Shown here: in pieces, positions 1-11,599 of the stretch
Position numbering within the stretch: the first letter of the stretch is position 1
How the letters are laid out: each line of letters begins with the position of its first letter
Assembly (NCBI GenBank): GCA_946902985.2
Contig: OX336391.1
Coordinates: forward strand, 72,393,947-72,457,946
Length of the DNA stretch: 64,000 bases
Source: Meconema thalassinum
Lineage: Eukaryota > Arthropoda > Insecta > Orthoptera > Tettigoniidae
Direction of reading: 5' to 3'
Notes under the pieces: generated by a model
What the model saw: the letters and a program-made list of their open reading frames with translations, nothing else
Database searches by the model: none
Told to the model about the DNA's origin: nothing
Translations under genes and position numbers: made by a program

Positions 1-3000
1 AAATGACCTTGGCCTTGGACAAACATGTGTTGAGCCAATACATCCAGTGGTAACCAAAAGCATCCTACTAATCTTGCACCAAATAAGGGAAATGAAATAT
101 ACGAGCAGCTAGTCTCGTAAGCCTAGTGGTCTCCTGTTCGAAGCTGAGCGTGGTATAAACTTTGGAACATACCCAATCGTGGTTCATCATTTCACTCAAA
201 TAATTGCAAGCGCCGTTCGGCTTTACCTCTTATCTTATGGCATGCCTCAATACACACTTCTTACCTTTTTATTTCCAGTTGGCGACATCATGGGACACAT
301 GGCGATGTCCGCTACAGCCTAACTGCACATATTTTACAATTCTTACCATTTTTTTCTTTCATTCGTCGTAGCTTACCTGGGATCACATGGGACCATCCCA
401 ATACCATATTTTGCATGCCTTTATCATAACCTTTCTGCATATCACCACGACCCAATGCTCATAAATGTTCCAAAACACTCAGACAGTTGTTCAGTGCACT
501 TTCTCACAAATCGTATCTTACCTGATTAGAGCAAAATATATTGGAGACGCAAAGGTAACGTTCCTAGCTTACTTCCAGGGCGTAACTTAGCTAAATAAAT
601 ATCTCACCAGGTGTGAAATCAAAATACAATCATTACGGAAATAAAAATCCCCCTCCATCACTCGTGTTATTGTTATTATTATTATTATTTCTGCATTATC
701 ATTAATAACTTGTGTTATTATTATGTCCGTAAAAATGTTCGAATCTCTCTCTCTTTCTTACCCAAAACCACATGCCTCACTTTGGGCTTCCTCCGTCTTT
801 TCCTGGGCTGAAATACACGTACTCTAGCAAATAAATAAACATACATTCCTACCAGTGTATGCAACATGTACGACTTGTGAGCGTTATTTCTGCCAAGCAT
901 CTCAAAATAAATCAGCAGCGTCGCGTCATCACGTGCGCACATATCTAAGCAAAATAAATCTAACTTCAAAAATCAATCACTGACATATTATTTACACAAC
1001 TATGGTAATCCTAAGAATACACCCATAAACAATGACTTAATATAATCAAAGATTAATACTCATCGTGATCTCCCGTCAGCTGCCATCATTCCTTTCAGCA
1101 GGGATCTTTCGCAGCTCCTCTCCATGGGCTTTACATGATATCACAATCACACATCATCACTGAATACATTATTACACTGATTAATTCTTCATCATAATTA
1201 CGCTGGGTTTCACTCGATTTTCTTCACAAACTATTATTGACACTTTCATAAGGTTACCACATACTAGTACCCTATTAAACGTCCTTCTACGTCTTCCTCA
1301 CTCCTGCGTCTGCTAACACCGTCTCTGCACTTGGCGTGGAAAGTCTACTATATAAATTTGAGCGAATATATTGCTTTCCCGCATATGAATACTTTATTTA
1401 ACACAATTTATGTCTCTTTAAATACCGTCCCCTTGTATTTCGCCAATTGTGGTGCAATATTATTTAGCTTGGCGTGCTCCCACTGCTAACTGTTCGTAGC
1501 TATGCGACGATCCTTCTTGCCCGCCGTCTGCCACCAACCAACTAGCAAACCGGACTCTGACTCACTGCAAACTACGCAGAACTGCTCACGCGAATTTATT
1601 CCAGACTACTGCCAACTAACTCCTGCGGCCACGAGAGTGCGGGGATATATCCTTCATATGGCGGCGCTCAACACTAATCTTTCTACGCTGTCAGGAGCTC
1701 TTCCTTCAAACCGATCACCATATTCACAATATGTGCAAATTAATATTGATAATAGGGCCTATTATTATCATATTGTCACCGACATTCGATCGTGGCTTCC
1801 ACCAATATGCATCTTGCGTCCCCTGGCACTATTTCTGACGACATGGACGCTATCCCTACCAAGGCAACCAAACTCTCCACCCCAGACTGTTGGCGTAAGG
1901 AACTAATTTCCTTGATCATCGATTTAATGATATCATGATGATCTATTCAGTTTGATGACTGGCGAAAAATCCTAGGAATATTCCATGTTTAGTGACGTTA
2001 AGGGTTCGACCCTGGGTGTTATCGTATTGTCACAATTTATTTATTTAGTGATTTAGGGGCGGGGCTTTGCTAACTTGCGGCGTAGCGCAGAACATACGAG
2101 AACAAATTATTGAGGTCAGCTTCCCAAGAAGTCCTTGAAATGTTGCACCTGCTCTGGTCGATGCGTAGCATAGAAACATGTTCTAGACTTCGCTGTATTG
2201 GCAAACTTTGGGCAATACGTCGCTGGTACTGCCTGCGACGTACATGAGCTCGACTTGCAACCTAGATCGGGCGCTTGCCATGATTAAATAATATGCAATC
2301 CGGTTTCCTTCTCCTCTGTAATTTGAAGCTTATTTAAACGATATACACTCTGCATGACCAAGAACCATGCGAACTTAGCCTGGGGCCTATAGGATAAGGG
2401 CGCAGTATCTCCAGATGAGTCGACTTCTGCCGTAGTAGTACCTCCAGACTTGAAAATTGAGACACACAATTGACCACAGAAATCCTTACCCCAATTACAA
2501 ATAAACACATCAGTACAGCCATCATAATGACACGGGTTATCAGACAGATTTAACACATACATCCAAGTACATGGGGCTACTGGACCACGATGTTTGAAAT
2601 GTTGTTTGTTGTTGATTCATTTATGGATTATGTTAACCCACCATAACTGTGATGGATTGGTTTAAATATAGACATTTCCAATATTTTTTTAGACATATTT
2701 TCTGACCCCACAGCATAGCCATGTTCGTTAAGTCGTGCACCACAACTGCACGGAGATCAAATGTTCGAATTCTGACACCGTGTGAGGTTTTCCTGAGAGT
2801 TCTCCACACTCCCTCCAGGAAAATGTCGGTATGGTGCATATTTCAAGTCTTGAGGCACCAACGTCATTCCTAAATGCTGAAAATTACCATTACACATACT
2901 ACTGTATTACAAAAACACAGGTTATCAGGAAAATTCAACACGTACAAGTACATGAAAATCATTACCAATATGTCCCAATCCTCTAAAATGAATAGTTAAG

Positions 3001-3932
3001 AACAGAAATGTTGGATTCTAAGATGTGTAACATTTCATAGCCGTTAATTAACTCATATTCATTTATGTGTTAAGTCACCGTTAAATTTTCCAACATCATT
3101 CAGAAATATTCTAACATTAGTGGATCGAAAGGTGTGTGAAAATTACGTAGCAATTAACTCGTATATATTAAGAAAACGTGCCTCAAGCAAAATATATGCA
3201 GGTGCTGCAGTGCTGTGGGACTCGCCTATGTCCGCGAGGTGACGTCATATACTGCTAGACCAATGGCTACCATTACTCCCGCAAAGCTCGTAACGGTACC
3301 CCCTGACTGGATACAGCGAATCTCAGAATATACAAGACAATACTTCCGCCTCGTGTTACAAGGAACCCACTTCAAATGAAATACACCACTTCTCCCTCAT
3401 CGAACCAACATTGAACGGAACGGATAAAAATATATATTTATCGTTACAAACTTATAAATATTTTCACCGGGTAACTTGTATTGCCGTCATAAAGAATTTC
3501 CTAGTTACAGTTTAATAACTGTGAATCCTAGACACTAAAATATTGTAAATTAATCAAAACAGGCCACGAACATGTCTTAGCAGAACTCCGGTTGTACACT
3601 TATCTTGATTATTAAATTTAGTCACGTCCGTAGAGAGTATTTCAAATATCCCTACACAGAACTAAATATTCTCAGATTTCATTATTTCGCCGCGAGTTAC
3701 ATCAAAGACACGGTGACGATATTGCAAATTAAAGGAAATTTATTGCAAACACAATGGAGAAAATATCAGTTTTTATTTTTTTATTCTTATGCATTGGTGA
3801 CAAAGTACAAAACTTAATAATTACGGGACCGTACTTATTCCATCAATTACCAAACGTGAATTTACGGTACTTTGAAAAACAAATATCACTATCGTAAAAT
3901 TATCCAACACACACTTACTTCCCTTCCTTATA
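1..3932. other. No gene recognised; AT-rich intergenic sequence
   Basis: I find no protein family, RNA gene or clear transposon in this stretch. The open frames are short and their translations resemble nothing I know. A 134-codon frame at 1502-1906 is the longest but has no recognisable domain. A short ATT microsatellite lies near 670-690. Parts of 2515-2960 belong to an interspersed repeat that recurs near 6230. A box-B-like palindrome near 2000 may be a SINE remnant but is too short to call. A single-exon host gene is unlikely; small exons cannot be excluded by eye. Confidence 0.6.
2515..2580. repeat. Interspersed repeat fragment
   Basis: A stretch containing the core GGTTATCAGACAGATT followed by a TACATGGGGCTAC-like segment. 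A close relative lies at about 6240-6305 and a more diverged one at about 2915-2960. This suggests a dispersed repeat family of unknown class. Confidence 0.5.
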
Positions 3933-4130
3933 CAGGGAGTTTCAAAAATACTTTTATATACTTTGGGGATTGGTTCCTAACACCAAAACAAGAAAAAAAG
4001 TTCATGTACACATATGTCCCAATATCCTTCGTTGTCTATTTATTAATGAAGGAACATTGTACAGTGACACATTAATTGACAGCCTGTTTGGAAGTGTTTA
4101 ACACATGAACTCATATCAAAAGAGGTTCCT
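3933..4130 (+). repeat. Left terminal inverted repeat of the mariner-like element
   Basis: It matches the reverse complement of about 4780-4983, with small gaps. Shared landmarks include the run from the CAGGG end, an ACACCAAAAC segment, the ACATTGTACAGTGACACATT segment, and the CATGAAC/ATGCGTTCATG segment near the inner edge. Confidence 0.75.
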
Positions 4131-4229
4131 GACACCGATAGAAGGAAAAACTGTCACATGCACAGGTTTCCCAGAATCCTTTGTTTTCCCGGAAGGGACT
4201 GTAGAACACATTGGTACACTGATAACACT

Positions 4230-4775
4230 TCACTCCACACAGCTCACAACAAGTGCTCGAAATGTCCTCCTCTTGCGTCGAGTCATGCAGGAACACGTCG
4301 CATCATGGACTGCCGGACCCGTTCGAATGGTGTCGTAGGCGTCCAGGATACGTCGATGAAGAGTTTCCACATCCTGGATGGCTACGGCATACATCAATTG
4401 TGCCAGGGGCCCCCACAGATAAATGTCTAACGGATTGAGGTCTGCTGACCGTACAGGCCATGGAACTGGTGCTCCTCTGACCAGCCATCTGTCCTGGAAG
4501 ATCTCCGTCAGTGCAGTGCGAACAAGGTGACTAAAGGGTGCAGGAGCCCCATCATGCATCCACCAAATACGTTGTCGTATTTGCAGGGGCACATCGTGCA
4601 ATAAGTCTGGAAGGGTGTTCTGGATAAAGTCTCTGGAGACAGCACCTGCAAGACATGCTGGTAGAACGTATGGACCTACCAGACAGTTACCTACAATGCC
4701 AGCCCACACAGTAATCCTAAACTGGTGCTGATGGCGAGCCTGTCTGAAACACCTGTGCATATAACAGGTTTCCAT
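4230..4775 (-). pseudogene. Partial DDE transposase, IS630/Tc1/mariner superfamily
   Basis: A 181-codon frame covers the second half of a transposase that cuts and pastes DNA in the nucleus. The motif VWAGIVG (about residues 24-30) precedes the second catalytic Asp in WMHDGAPAPF (about residues 72-81). The third acidic region reads RSADLNPLDIYLWG (about residues 109-122), the usual C-terminal signature of this insect transposase group. The N-terminal helix-turn-helix domain and the first catalytic Asp are missing, so the product cannot be active. The first residues run directly from the right inverted repeat, consistent with an internal deletion. The family is clear; the exact subfamily is not. 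Confidence 0.8.
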
Positions 4776-4779
4776 TTGT

Positions 4780-4983
4780 CGGTGTCAGAAACCTTTTTTA
4801 TATGCGTTCATGTGTTAAGCACTTCTAAACATACTGTCAATTAATGTGTCACTGTACAATGTTCTTTCATTAATAAAGCGAAAACGAATGATTTTGGGAC
4901 ATATGTGTATATGAACTTTTTTTCTGGTTTTGGTGTAAGGAACTAATCCCTAAAGTTTGTAAAAGTATTTTTGAAACACCCTG
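4780..4983 (-). repeat. Right terminal inverted repeat of the mariner-like element
   Basis: It is the inverted partner of 3933-4130 and ends in CACCCTG followed by the TA target duplicate. Confidence 0.75.
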
Positions 4984-5409
4984 TATAAACTGGATGGTCT
5001 ATGACAAACTGTGTCACTCAGTTAATCCTTTCGCTCCGTGCAAGCGTGTTTTCATCTAATAGAGAAGTCGCCTCGCCTCCGGTCGCATTTGTTTTTACCG
5101 CGTGGCAAATGATTCTGCAGCCAAGTCGGATAAAACAAATACCGGTAATCAATGCGTTTTGAGCCATTTATTCTAAGCAGCTTTGAAATGTCGTGCACTG
5201 TATATGTTTGTTGCAACTGTCAACCCCCAAAGTGCTACATAAATACCACCGTAAAACCTTATCCCTTAATTGGCATCATCTTCCCCGAATTATACTGCTT
5301 CAACCCTTATGCACAAATTACCTATCCCGTTTTCTTTGTCTCTCCTTAGGGAACTTGGATTTGGACCATGGAATCTGAGAAGCCCAGCCATACCGGTACC
5401 GCACCTGTC

Positions 5410-5650
5410 CGCCGCGTTGGGTAGAGGCTAAAATAACTTGGTTGTTACCGCGGAGGACCGGGATCGATTCCCGGCTCACCCAAGATATTAAATTCTGGTC
5501 TGAGGGCTCGTGAGGCACAACTCAGCCATCCTGGAAGTGGTTTTCCGTGCTTCCCACTCCCACTACATGCAACTCCTGGGATAGTACCTTACTGAAGGCC
5601 ACGGCCGCTTCCTGCCCAAATCCTACCGCATTTACAAATACACACAATAG
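5410..5650 (+). mobile_element. tRNA-derived SINE-like element
   Basis: A box-B-like palindrome GGGATCGATTCCC lies at about 5460-5472, preceded by a plausible degenerate tRNA-like head. It is followed by a body resembling a common insect SINE core: a GTGGTTTTCCGTG-type segment near 5537, then GAAGGCCACGGCCGCTTCC near 5594. Ends are uncertain and no clear target duplication was identified. Confidence 0.5.
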
Positions 5651-5729
5651 ATCAGGCTTCACAATAAGAGTGGGTTATATTATTTTATATACAAAATACC
5701 CCAAAAATATATTTAGAGATACATAATCA

Positions 5730-5787
5730 TAACCTTATCTTATCTTATCTTATATCTTATACCATATCTTATCTTATCTTATATATA
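5730..5787. repeat. Imperfect (TCTTA)n microsatellite
   Basis: Runs of CTTAT/TCTTA units alternate with variants such as ATATCTTATACC. Confidence 0.8.
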
Positions 5788-6840
5788 AAAGTGAAAGTCT
5801 GTATGTATGTATGTGGGTGGGTCTGTTCCGTATACAAATCTACACCGTTCCACCAATCTCAACCAAATTTTGCACACACATAGTTTAGGACCCAGAAGGA
5901 ACCACTGGCTACATGAATTTTCGATAGTCTTTCTCATTCTTCTAATTTCGGCCCTTTTGGACTCAAGCCATGTCATAGATTTATGGCATGTTAAAGATCC
6001 TTCCACTAATTGCACCTGTGTGAAGCTAAATTGGATAGGTTAAGAATGTAAACAACGCTCTTAGGTTTCTACGTTCGTTGCCAAGCGCTGACTGCGGTGG
6101 CGTCTAGTAGCTAAGTTCTGAATTAGACCTAGTAGTCGTTGACGGTGGCGCTTGGCGGCAAAAGTAGGAACTATTTGAAAAATTATAAGTTGCAGTACTT
6201 AAAATTAAAAAACAGATACACACACTAATACAGTCATCACAATTAACACCGGTTATCAGACAGATTCTACACACACCCAAAGTACACGGGGCTACATGAC
6301 CGCGTTGTCGCAGCCCCTAAACTTAAGAACCAACCAACCAACTTGGACTCAAGCACAGGCTAATCAAATCATAAGATATACTCATGAAGGAATGGCAATT
6401 CAGATAGTTTCCATGGCAACATAGCTCAAGACGAGACACGGCCGACTGGATGCCAATTGCGCTATGCACTACCGGTATAGAAAATGAGGTCCTTTACTTG
6501 AAATCCCGTTAGTTACTCAACTGCTCACACAGCACTGTCAACCGAGTTTAACATAACAAAGACTTGACACTATCTATCTACTACATATTTGTCTAATACC
6601 ACTCACTCACTCACTCATTCATTCATTCATTCATCACGAAATCTCAGAAACCACCGAACGGATTGGAATGAAATTTGGTATGCAGCTTCCCCAAGGGCCG
6701 CAAATGTCCGCTAAGAGAGGATTTTTGGATATTCAGGTTCTAAAGGGGTGTTAAGGAGGTAGACCTGCATTTCATTGAATAGCAATATCTGCCGATTGGT
6801 TTTATTGGCGGATGTGATACTCGGCATATAAACTCATCTT
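5770..6840 (+). repeat. Helitron-like left end and unrecognised repeats
   Basis: The start TATATATAAAAGTGAAAGTC followed by TGTATGT repeats and an ACCAAATTTTGCACAC-type segment resembles the left ends of the Helitron-like units further right in the window. I could not find a matching hairpin plus CTAG end, so the element is undefined. A TCAC/TCAT simple repeat lies at 6603-6634. From about 6640 the sequence resembles the tail of the 660-bp repeat unit seen at 9000-10990. Confidence 0.35.
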
Positions 6841-7016
6841 TAAAAACAAGATGATCAGTAAAGAACATATAGCCTACTTTCTCCTAAATGTATGAGTATA
6901 GTTATAACTCGTTGTTATTATCAAAGAGTATAATAGAACTATTCTTTGTTGAAGACCTTAGAAACGATTTACCTCTACCAAACGCCACAACCTAGATAAA
7001 AACTGCTACCATCATT

Positions 7017-7052
<36 letters not shown>
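7017..7052. repeat. (GAAA)n microsatellite
   Basis: Nine or so GAAA units. The duplicate near 11335 has only about two units, so the repeat length changed after duplication. Confidence 0.9.
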
Positions 7053-7055
<3 letters not shown>

Positions 7056-7100
7056 AGAAGTATATCAAGAATGTTATGGATCTGGAGACATAATCGACCG

Positions 7101-7317
7101 GACTGGCTGCGTGGCTCAGCGGTAACGTTCTCGCTTGCTGGGCCCTAGGTTGCAGGATCGTATCCTGGCGCAGTCAGCTGGCATTTGAGGGTGCACAAAT
7201 GCGAGGGAGCCGTGTCAGTAAATTTACTGGCACGTTAAAGATCCCCTTCGGGCCAAAATTCCGGCACCCCGGTGTCTCTAAAAGCAGCAGTAGTTAAAAG
7301 GGATGTAAAACCAATAA
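7101..7317 (+). mobile_element. tRNA-derived SINE with ATT tail
   Basis: A tRNA-like head carries a box A (GTGGCTCAGCGGTAAC, near 7111) and a box B (GGATCGTATCC, near 7155). The body includes GTTAAAGATCCCCTTCGGGC and a CCGGCACCCCGGTGTCTC segment, then GGGATGTAAAACCAATAAC leading into a long ATT repeat. This is the layout of Pol III-transcribed insect SINEs mobilised by a partner LINE. A second copy lies at 11393, split by an RTE element. Confidence 0.75.

Positions 7318-7412
<95 letters not shown>
7318..7412. repeat. (ATT)n tail microsatellite of the SINE
   Basis: About 31 ATT units directly after the SINE body. The duplicate at 14572-14602 has about ten. Confidence 0.95.
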
Positions 7413-7413
<1 letters not shown>

Positions 7414-8098
7414 ATATACGACCTGCCGTGGGCAACATCCAACTTTGAGTTGAGGCATGTCTTTACACGTCTGGTTGTGCATGGCTTTCACAACCCTAAT
7501 TGAATTAACAAATCTTTCCATGACCCTACAGAGACGTGTGTATACAAACTATGTGGATATTTTCGATTGCTATTTGCCAGAAATAAAAGTAGTAATTAAT
7601 AACATGAACTAACACCAACGGCTTGAATTCAGTTACTATGTGAAATCGTTTTGTTCTTTACTTCAAATAACATTTTCAAGTAACGCAAAATAGGCTGTTA
7701 CAAACCCTTTAAAATAAAAAGTAAAAATGTATCGTAGTATCATCTTGTCATTCTTCAAATTCGATGCGCATAGAATGCCAATGGTATAGTAATCAATGGA
7801 GCCCCACGTAGACTAGTTGTGACATCTAGTGGTGAAATATCGAACAATATAATCCTAACAGAGCGAGTGCATTCTAGCGGCCAGAAGAAGAAACTTTTCA
7901 ATAAAATCTGGAAGTTAATAAGTAGGTCGGCGAGCAGTTACCTTTTTGCCAGCTAGATGTCTCGAGTAAATCTGCTGGCGAATTATGTTTTAATTAAATA
8001 TATATTTTACACCATAATATGCACAATATAACGCTTAATTTTAAAACATCTGAGTCATTACAAAACAATAAACATATAACATTTCAAGCAAAAAACCT

Positions 8099-8171
8099 AG
8101 CTCTGATCGGGTTTGAACCATAGGCATTTGAGCGATAGGCTAACGCTCTACCACTGAGCTAATTGTGTCAA
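8099..8171 (-). pseudogene. Degenerate tRNA-like sequence
   Basis: On the minus strand a perfect tRNA-type D arm TAGCTCAGTGGTAGAGC is followed by a candidate anticodon region and a TGGTTCAAACCC segment resembling a T arm. The acceptor halves do not pair, and the anticodon and T stems are broken, so this is a pseudo-tRNA or a SINE head, not a working gene. It is duplicated at 15290-15360. Confidence 0.4.
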
Positions 8172-8810
8172 CGAATATCGTTCTATATAAAATGACTTAC
8201 ATAGAACTTGTTAACAAATAATGATTTATACTAAACGATTTCATCACTGGAGTATATTATTTATATATAAAGCATTTCATACAAAGTTTATTTATTTTGT
8301 ATCAGTACGCTATATTGCATGCAATACTCAAATTATTGAAATATAAGTCAGGCACAAGATATCCGCTGCCATCTTGTCTTATTAATTACTGAATCGGCTC
8401 AGCTTTTTAAAATCACGTCTGCACTATAGTATTACAAAATAAACTTTTAATTTCGAACGTGCCTCTTCCTTTAGAACATTTAAAACGATTCTCGGCTCGA
8501 TAATCGGAACTGGTGGGTCCCATGATATGGATTATAAAGTTTGCATAATTCGCACGGCCGCCATCCTGAAATGGTATGGCGGACGACCTTGTAGTTTGGT
8601 CACAAGACGCATCCTATACGAAGGTATCTTGTTACCAAATTTGATAGAGATAGGATGATTTGGTTAGTCGTTATTTGATTTTACGTTTTGAACGTTTGAG
8701 TGGCCGCCATTCAGTTTTAGTAAAGATGGCGGCGATATAAAACATGACACTGAGGTGTCCTTTGTATCAAATTTCGTTCAATTCGCATTCACCGTGTTCG
8801 AATTGATAGG

Positions 8811-8911
8811 GGGGGGGGGGTGGACAGACATTCAGAGTACACACACTCACACACACAGACACACACACACACAGACTCACACACACATACACGCACACAG
8901 ACAGACACACT
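8811..8911. repeat. Poly-G tract and (CA)n microsatellite
   Basis: A run of G at about 8811-8820 is followed by CA dinucleotides mixed with CAGA and CTCA variants. The duplicate is at 22791-22878. Confidence 0.9.
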
Positions 8912-8999
8912 TTTTTCGCCCTGTGTTGATCTCATACGTCTACTTTCATTTTTTGCAAAAATCGAAAGTAGGCTAATAAGAAGACACGTATCTGAGGGT

Positions 9000-10990
9000 T
9001 TTACGATGTGGTGTATATTATGAGGTGAAAGGGGTGAATGGTGGGGATGGAAAGAATCCTAACGGAGCGTGTATCTCTTAAACGACATAGGCGAGGAGTT
9101 TGAAACTCAGCGGAAAAAATCAACATAAAAAAGAAGTAAATATGTGTTTGACCGTTTTTTCATAAATCCAATTTAAGGGGCCCATGGGGAGGGGTGAAAT
9201 TCTGGGGGGGGGGGAAGAAAACACGAAAGAAAGTGTCCTAACTGATTGACTGACTGACCCACTCATCAAACTCAAGGGGGGAAAAACTGATTTAAAGTAA
9301 GTAAATAGCTGTTCGACAGGTTTTTTTTTTTTCATAAATCAAATTTAAGGGGTTCATGGGGGAAGGGTGAGATTCTGAAAAAAAGGTAATTGAAAGAAAA
9401 TGTCCTGACTCACTCATTCACTCATCATCACCCAGCCAAAATTATTGAAGTTAGAAACATGACAGTTTGGGGATATGTACATTGTATGCCAAAACCGTCT
9501 ACTAAGGAAGGATTTTCGGATATTCAGGTTCTAAAGGGGTTTTAAGGGGGTTGAACCTGAATTTCATTGAATAACAATATCTCCCGATTGGTTTCATTGG
9601 GGGATGTGATACACGGCATATAAACTCATCATTAAAAAGTAAGAAGACACGTGTCTGAGGGTTTTTCGATGTGGTGTATATTATGAGGTGAAAGGGGTGA
9701 AAAGCGGGGATTGAAAGATTCCTAACGGAGCGTGTATGTCTTAAACGACATAGGCGAGGAGTTTGAAACTCAGCGGAAAAAAATCAGCATAAAAAATAAG
9801 TAAATATGTATTTCACAGTTTTTTCATAAATCCAATTTAAGGGGAGGGGTGAAATTCTTGGGGGAGGGGGAAACAGGAAAGAAAGTGTCCTAACTGATTG
9901 ACTGACTCACTCACTCATCAAACTCAGGGGGAAAAACTGCTTTAAAGTACGTAAATAGCTTTTCGACAGTTTTTTTGATCAATCAAATTGAAGGGGTTCA
10001 TCGAGAGGGGTGAAATTCTGAAGAAAAAAAATGAAAGAAAATGCCCTGACTCATTCACTCACTCATCATCGCCCTGCCAAAAATATTGAATTCGGAAACA
10101 TGGCATTTCAGGGATGTGTTCGTTGTATGTCAAAACCGTACACTAAGGGAGGATTTTTGGATATTCAAGTTCTAAAGGGGTCTTAAGGGGGTTACAACTG
10201 CATTTCATTGAATAACAATATATCATGAGTGGTTTCATTTGTGGATGTGATACTCGGCATATTAACTAATCATTAAAAATAAGCAGACATGTGTCAAAGG
10301 TTTTTTCGATGTGGTGTATTATTATGAGGTGAAAGGGGTGAAAAGTGGGGGTTGAAGGATTTCTACCGGAGCGTGTAGGCCTATCTCTTAAACGACATAG
10401 GCGAGAAATTTGAAACTCAGCGAAAAATACATTAGCTTAAAAAGTAAGTAAATCGGTGTTCGACCGTTATTTATAAATTAATTTAAAGGGCCAATTGCGT
10501 GGGGTGAAATTCTGGGGGGAAAAGGGAGAGAAAGTGTCCTAACTGACTGACTAACTCACTCACTCATCAAATTCGGGGAAAAAAGACAGCTTAAAAATAA
10601 GTTAATAGGTGTTCAACGTTTTTTCATCAATCCAATTCAAGGGGCCCATGGGGAGGGGTGAAATTCTGGTAAAAATAATTGAAAGAAAATGTCATGTCTG
10701 ACTCACTCACTAATCACGCCCGGCCAAAACTATTAAAGTTGGAAACATGAAATTTTGGGAATATGTTCTCTGTATGTCGAAAACGTCAACTAAGGAATGC
10801 TTTTTGTTTATTCGGGTTTTAAAGAGGTGTTAAAGGGGTAAACGTGCATTTCATTTAATAACGATATCTCATGAGTTGTTTCTTTGGGGATGTGATATTC
10901 GGTATATAAACTTATCAATTAAAAAAATCAGACATATATCTAAGGGTTTATCGATGCGGTGTATATTATGAGGTGTGGAAAAGGGATTGC
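9000..10990 (+). repeat. Tandem repeat array, period about 660 bp, three units
   Basis: Units begin near 9001, 9661 and 10301 at a TTTTTCGATGTGGTGTATAT-type segment, and a partial fourth starts near 10945. Each unit holds two sub-blocks with AAGGGG(C/T)(C/T)CATGGGGAGGGGTG and AAAGTGTCCTAACTGATTGA, then TTCAGGTTCTAAAGG and TTTCATTGAATAACAATAT. No coding potential is evident. The same family returns at 23930-24990. Confidence 0.75.
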
Positions 10991-11164
10991 TGCACCCTTT
11001 TAGGGATTTCGAAAAGATGTAAGGTTTCGGACACAAGGATTGAATCTTAGGTGATAGAAGAGACCAAAGATTAGAATTTGCCTTTGCGTTTATTAAAGTT
11101 TTTAAAGAGCATATAAATTTACTTCTAAAAATATAGTTTAAGAATTAACAATAAGAATAATAAC

Positions 11165-11392
11165 AAGATGTTCAGTAAAGAACATATAGCCTACTTTCTC
11201 CTAAATGTATGAGTATAGTTATAACTCGTTGTTATTATCAAAGAGTAAAATAGAACTATTCTTTGTTGAAGACCTTAAAAACGAATTTCCTCTACCAAAC
11301 GCCACAACCTAGATAAAACCTGCTACCATCATTGAAGAAAGAAATATAAGAAGTATATCAAGAATGTTATGGATCTGGAGATATAATCGACC
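11165..11392 (+). repeat. Segmental duplication, copy B, first part
   Basis: It matches 6845-7100 with few changes, including the AACATATAGCCTACTTTCTC segment. The GAAA microsatellite is contracted. Confidence 0.85.
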
Positions 11393-11599
11393 GGACTGGC
11401 TGCGTGGCTCAGCGGTAACGTTCTCGCTTGCTGGGCCCTAGGTTGCAGGTTCGTATCCTGGCGCAGTCAGCTGGCATTTGAGGGTGCACAAATGCGAGGG
11501 AGCCGTGTCAGTACATTTACTGGCACGTTTAAGATCCCCTTCGGGCCAAAATTCCGGCACCCCGGTGTCTCTAAACTCAGCAGTAGTTAAAAGGGATGT
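11393..11599 (+). mobile_element. SINE copy split by RTE element, left part
   Basis: Same SINE as at 7101, with box B here GGTTCGTATCC. It runs to GGGATGT, where the RTE interrupts it. The rest of the SINE and its ATT tail continue at 14554-14602. Confidence 0.75.

Larger units (their letters stand above)
3933..4983 (-). mobile_element. Internally deleted Tc1/mariner-superfamily transposon with long inverted repeats
   Basis: The element is flanked by TA on both sides (3931-3932 and 4984-4985), the hallmark target duplication of the IS630-Tc1-mariner superfamily. Both ends read CAGGG(A/T)GTTTCAAAAATAC inward, and the inverted similarity runs for roughly 200 bp on each side. The centre holds a fragment of a DDE transposase on the minus strand. 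At 1051 bp it is too short for a full transposase plus these ends, so it is a non-autonomous deletion derivative. Confidence 0.8.
6845..8990 (+). repeat. Segmental duplication, copy A (uninterrupted)
   Basis: This block, from the AGATGATCAGTAAAGAACAT segment through the CA microsatellite to the GCAAAAATCGAAAGTAGGCT segment, recurs with a few percent divergence at 11165-22970. The second copy is broken by two RTE insertions. Copy A therefore shows the pre-insertion structure, and all insertion junctions in copy B can be read against it. Confidence 0.85.

Noticed and set aside
1502..1906. 134-codon plus-strand frame
   Set aside because: No recognisable domain, low-complexity composition and no promoter or splice context seen; probably chance.
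7235..7521. Frames with poly-Asn or poly-Ile
   Set aside because: They read through the ATT microsatellite.
8755..9023. His/Thr-rich frames
   Set aside because: Translations of the CA microsatellite.
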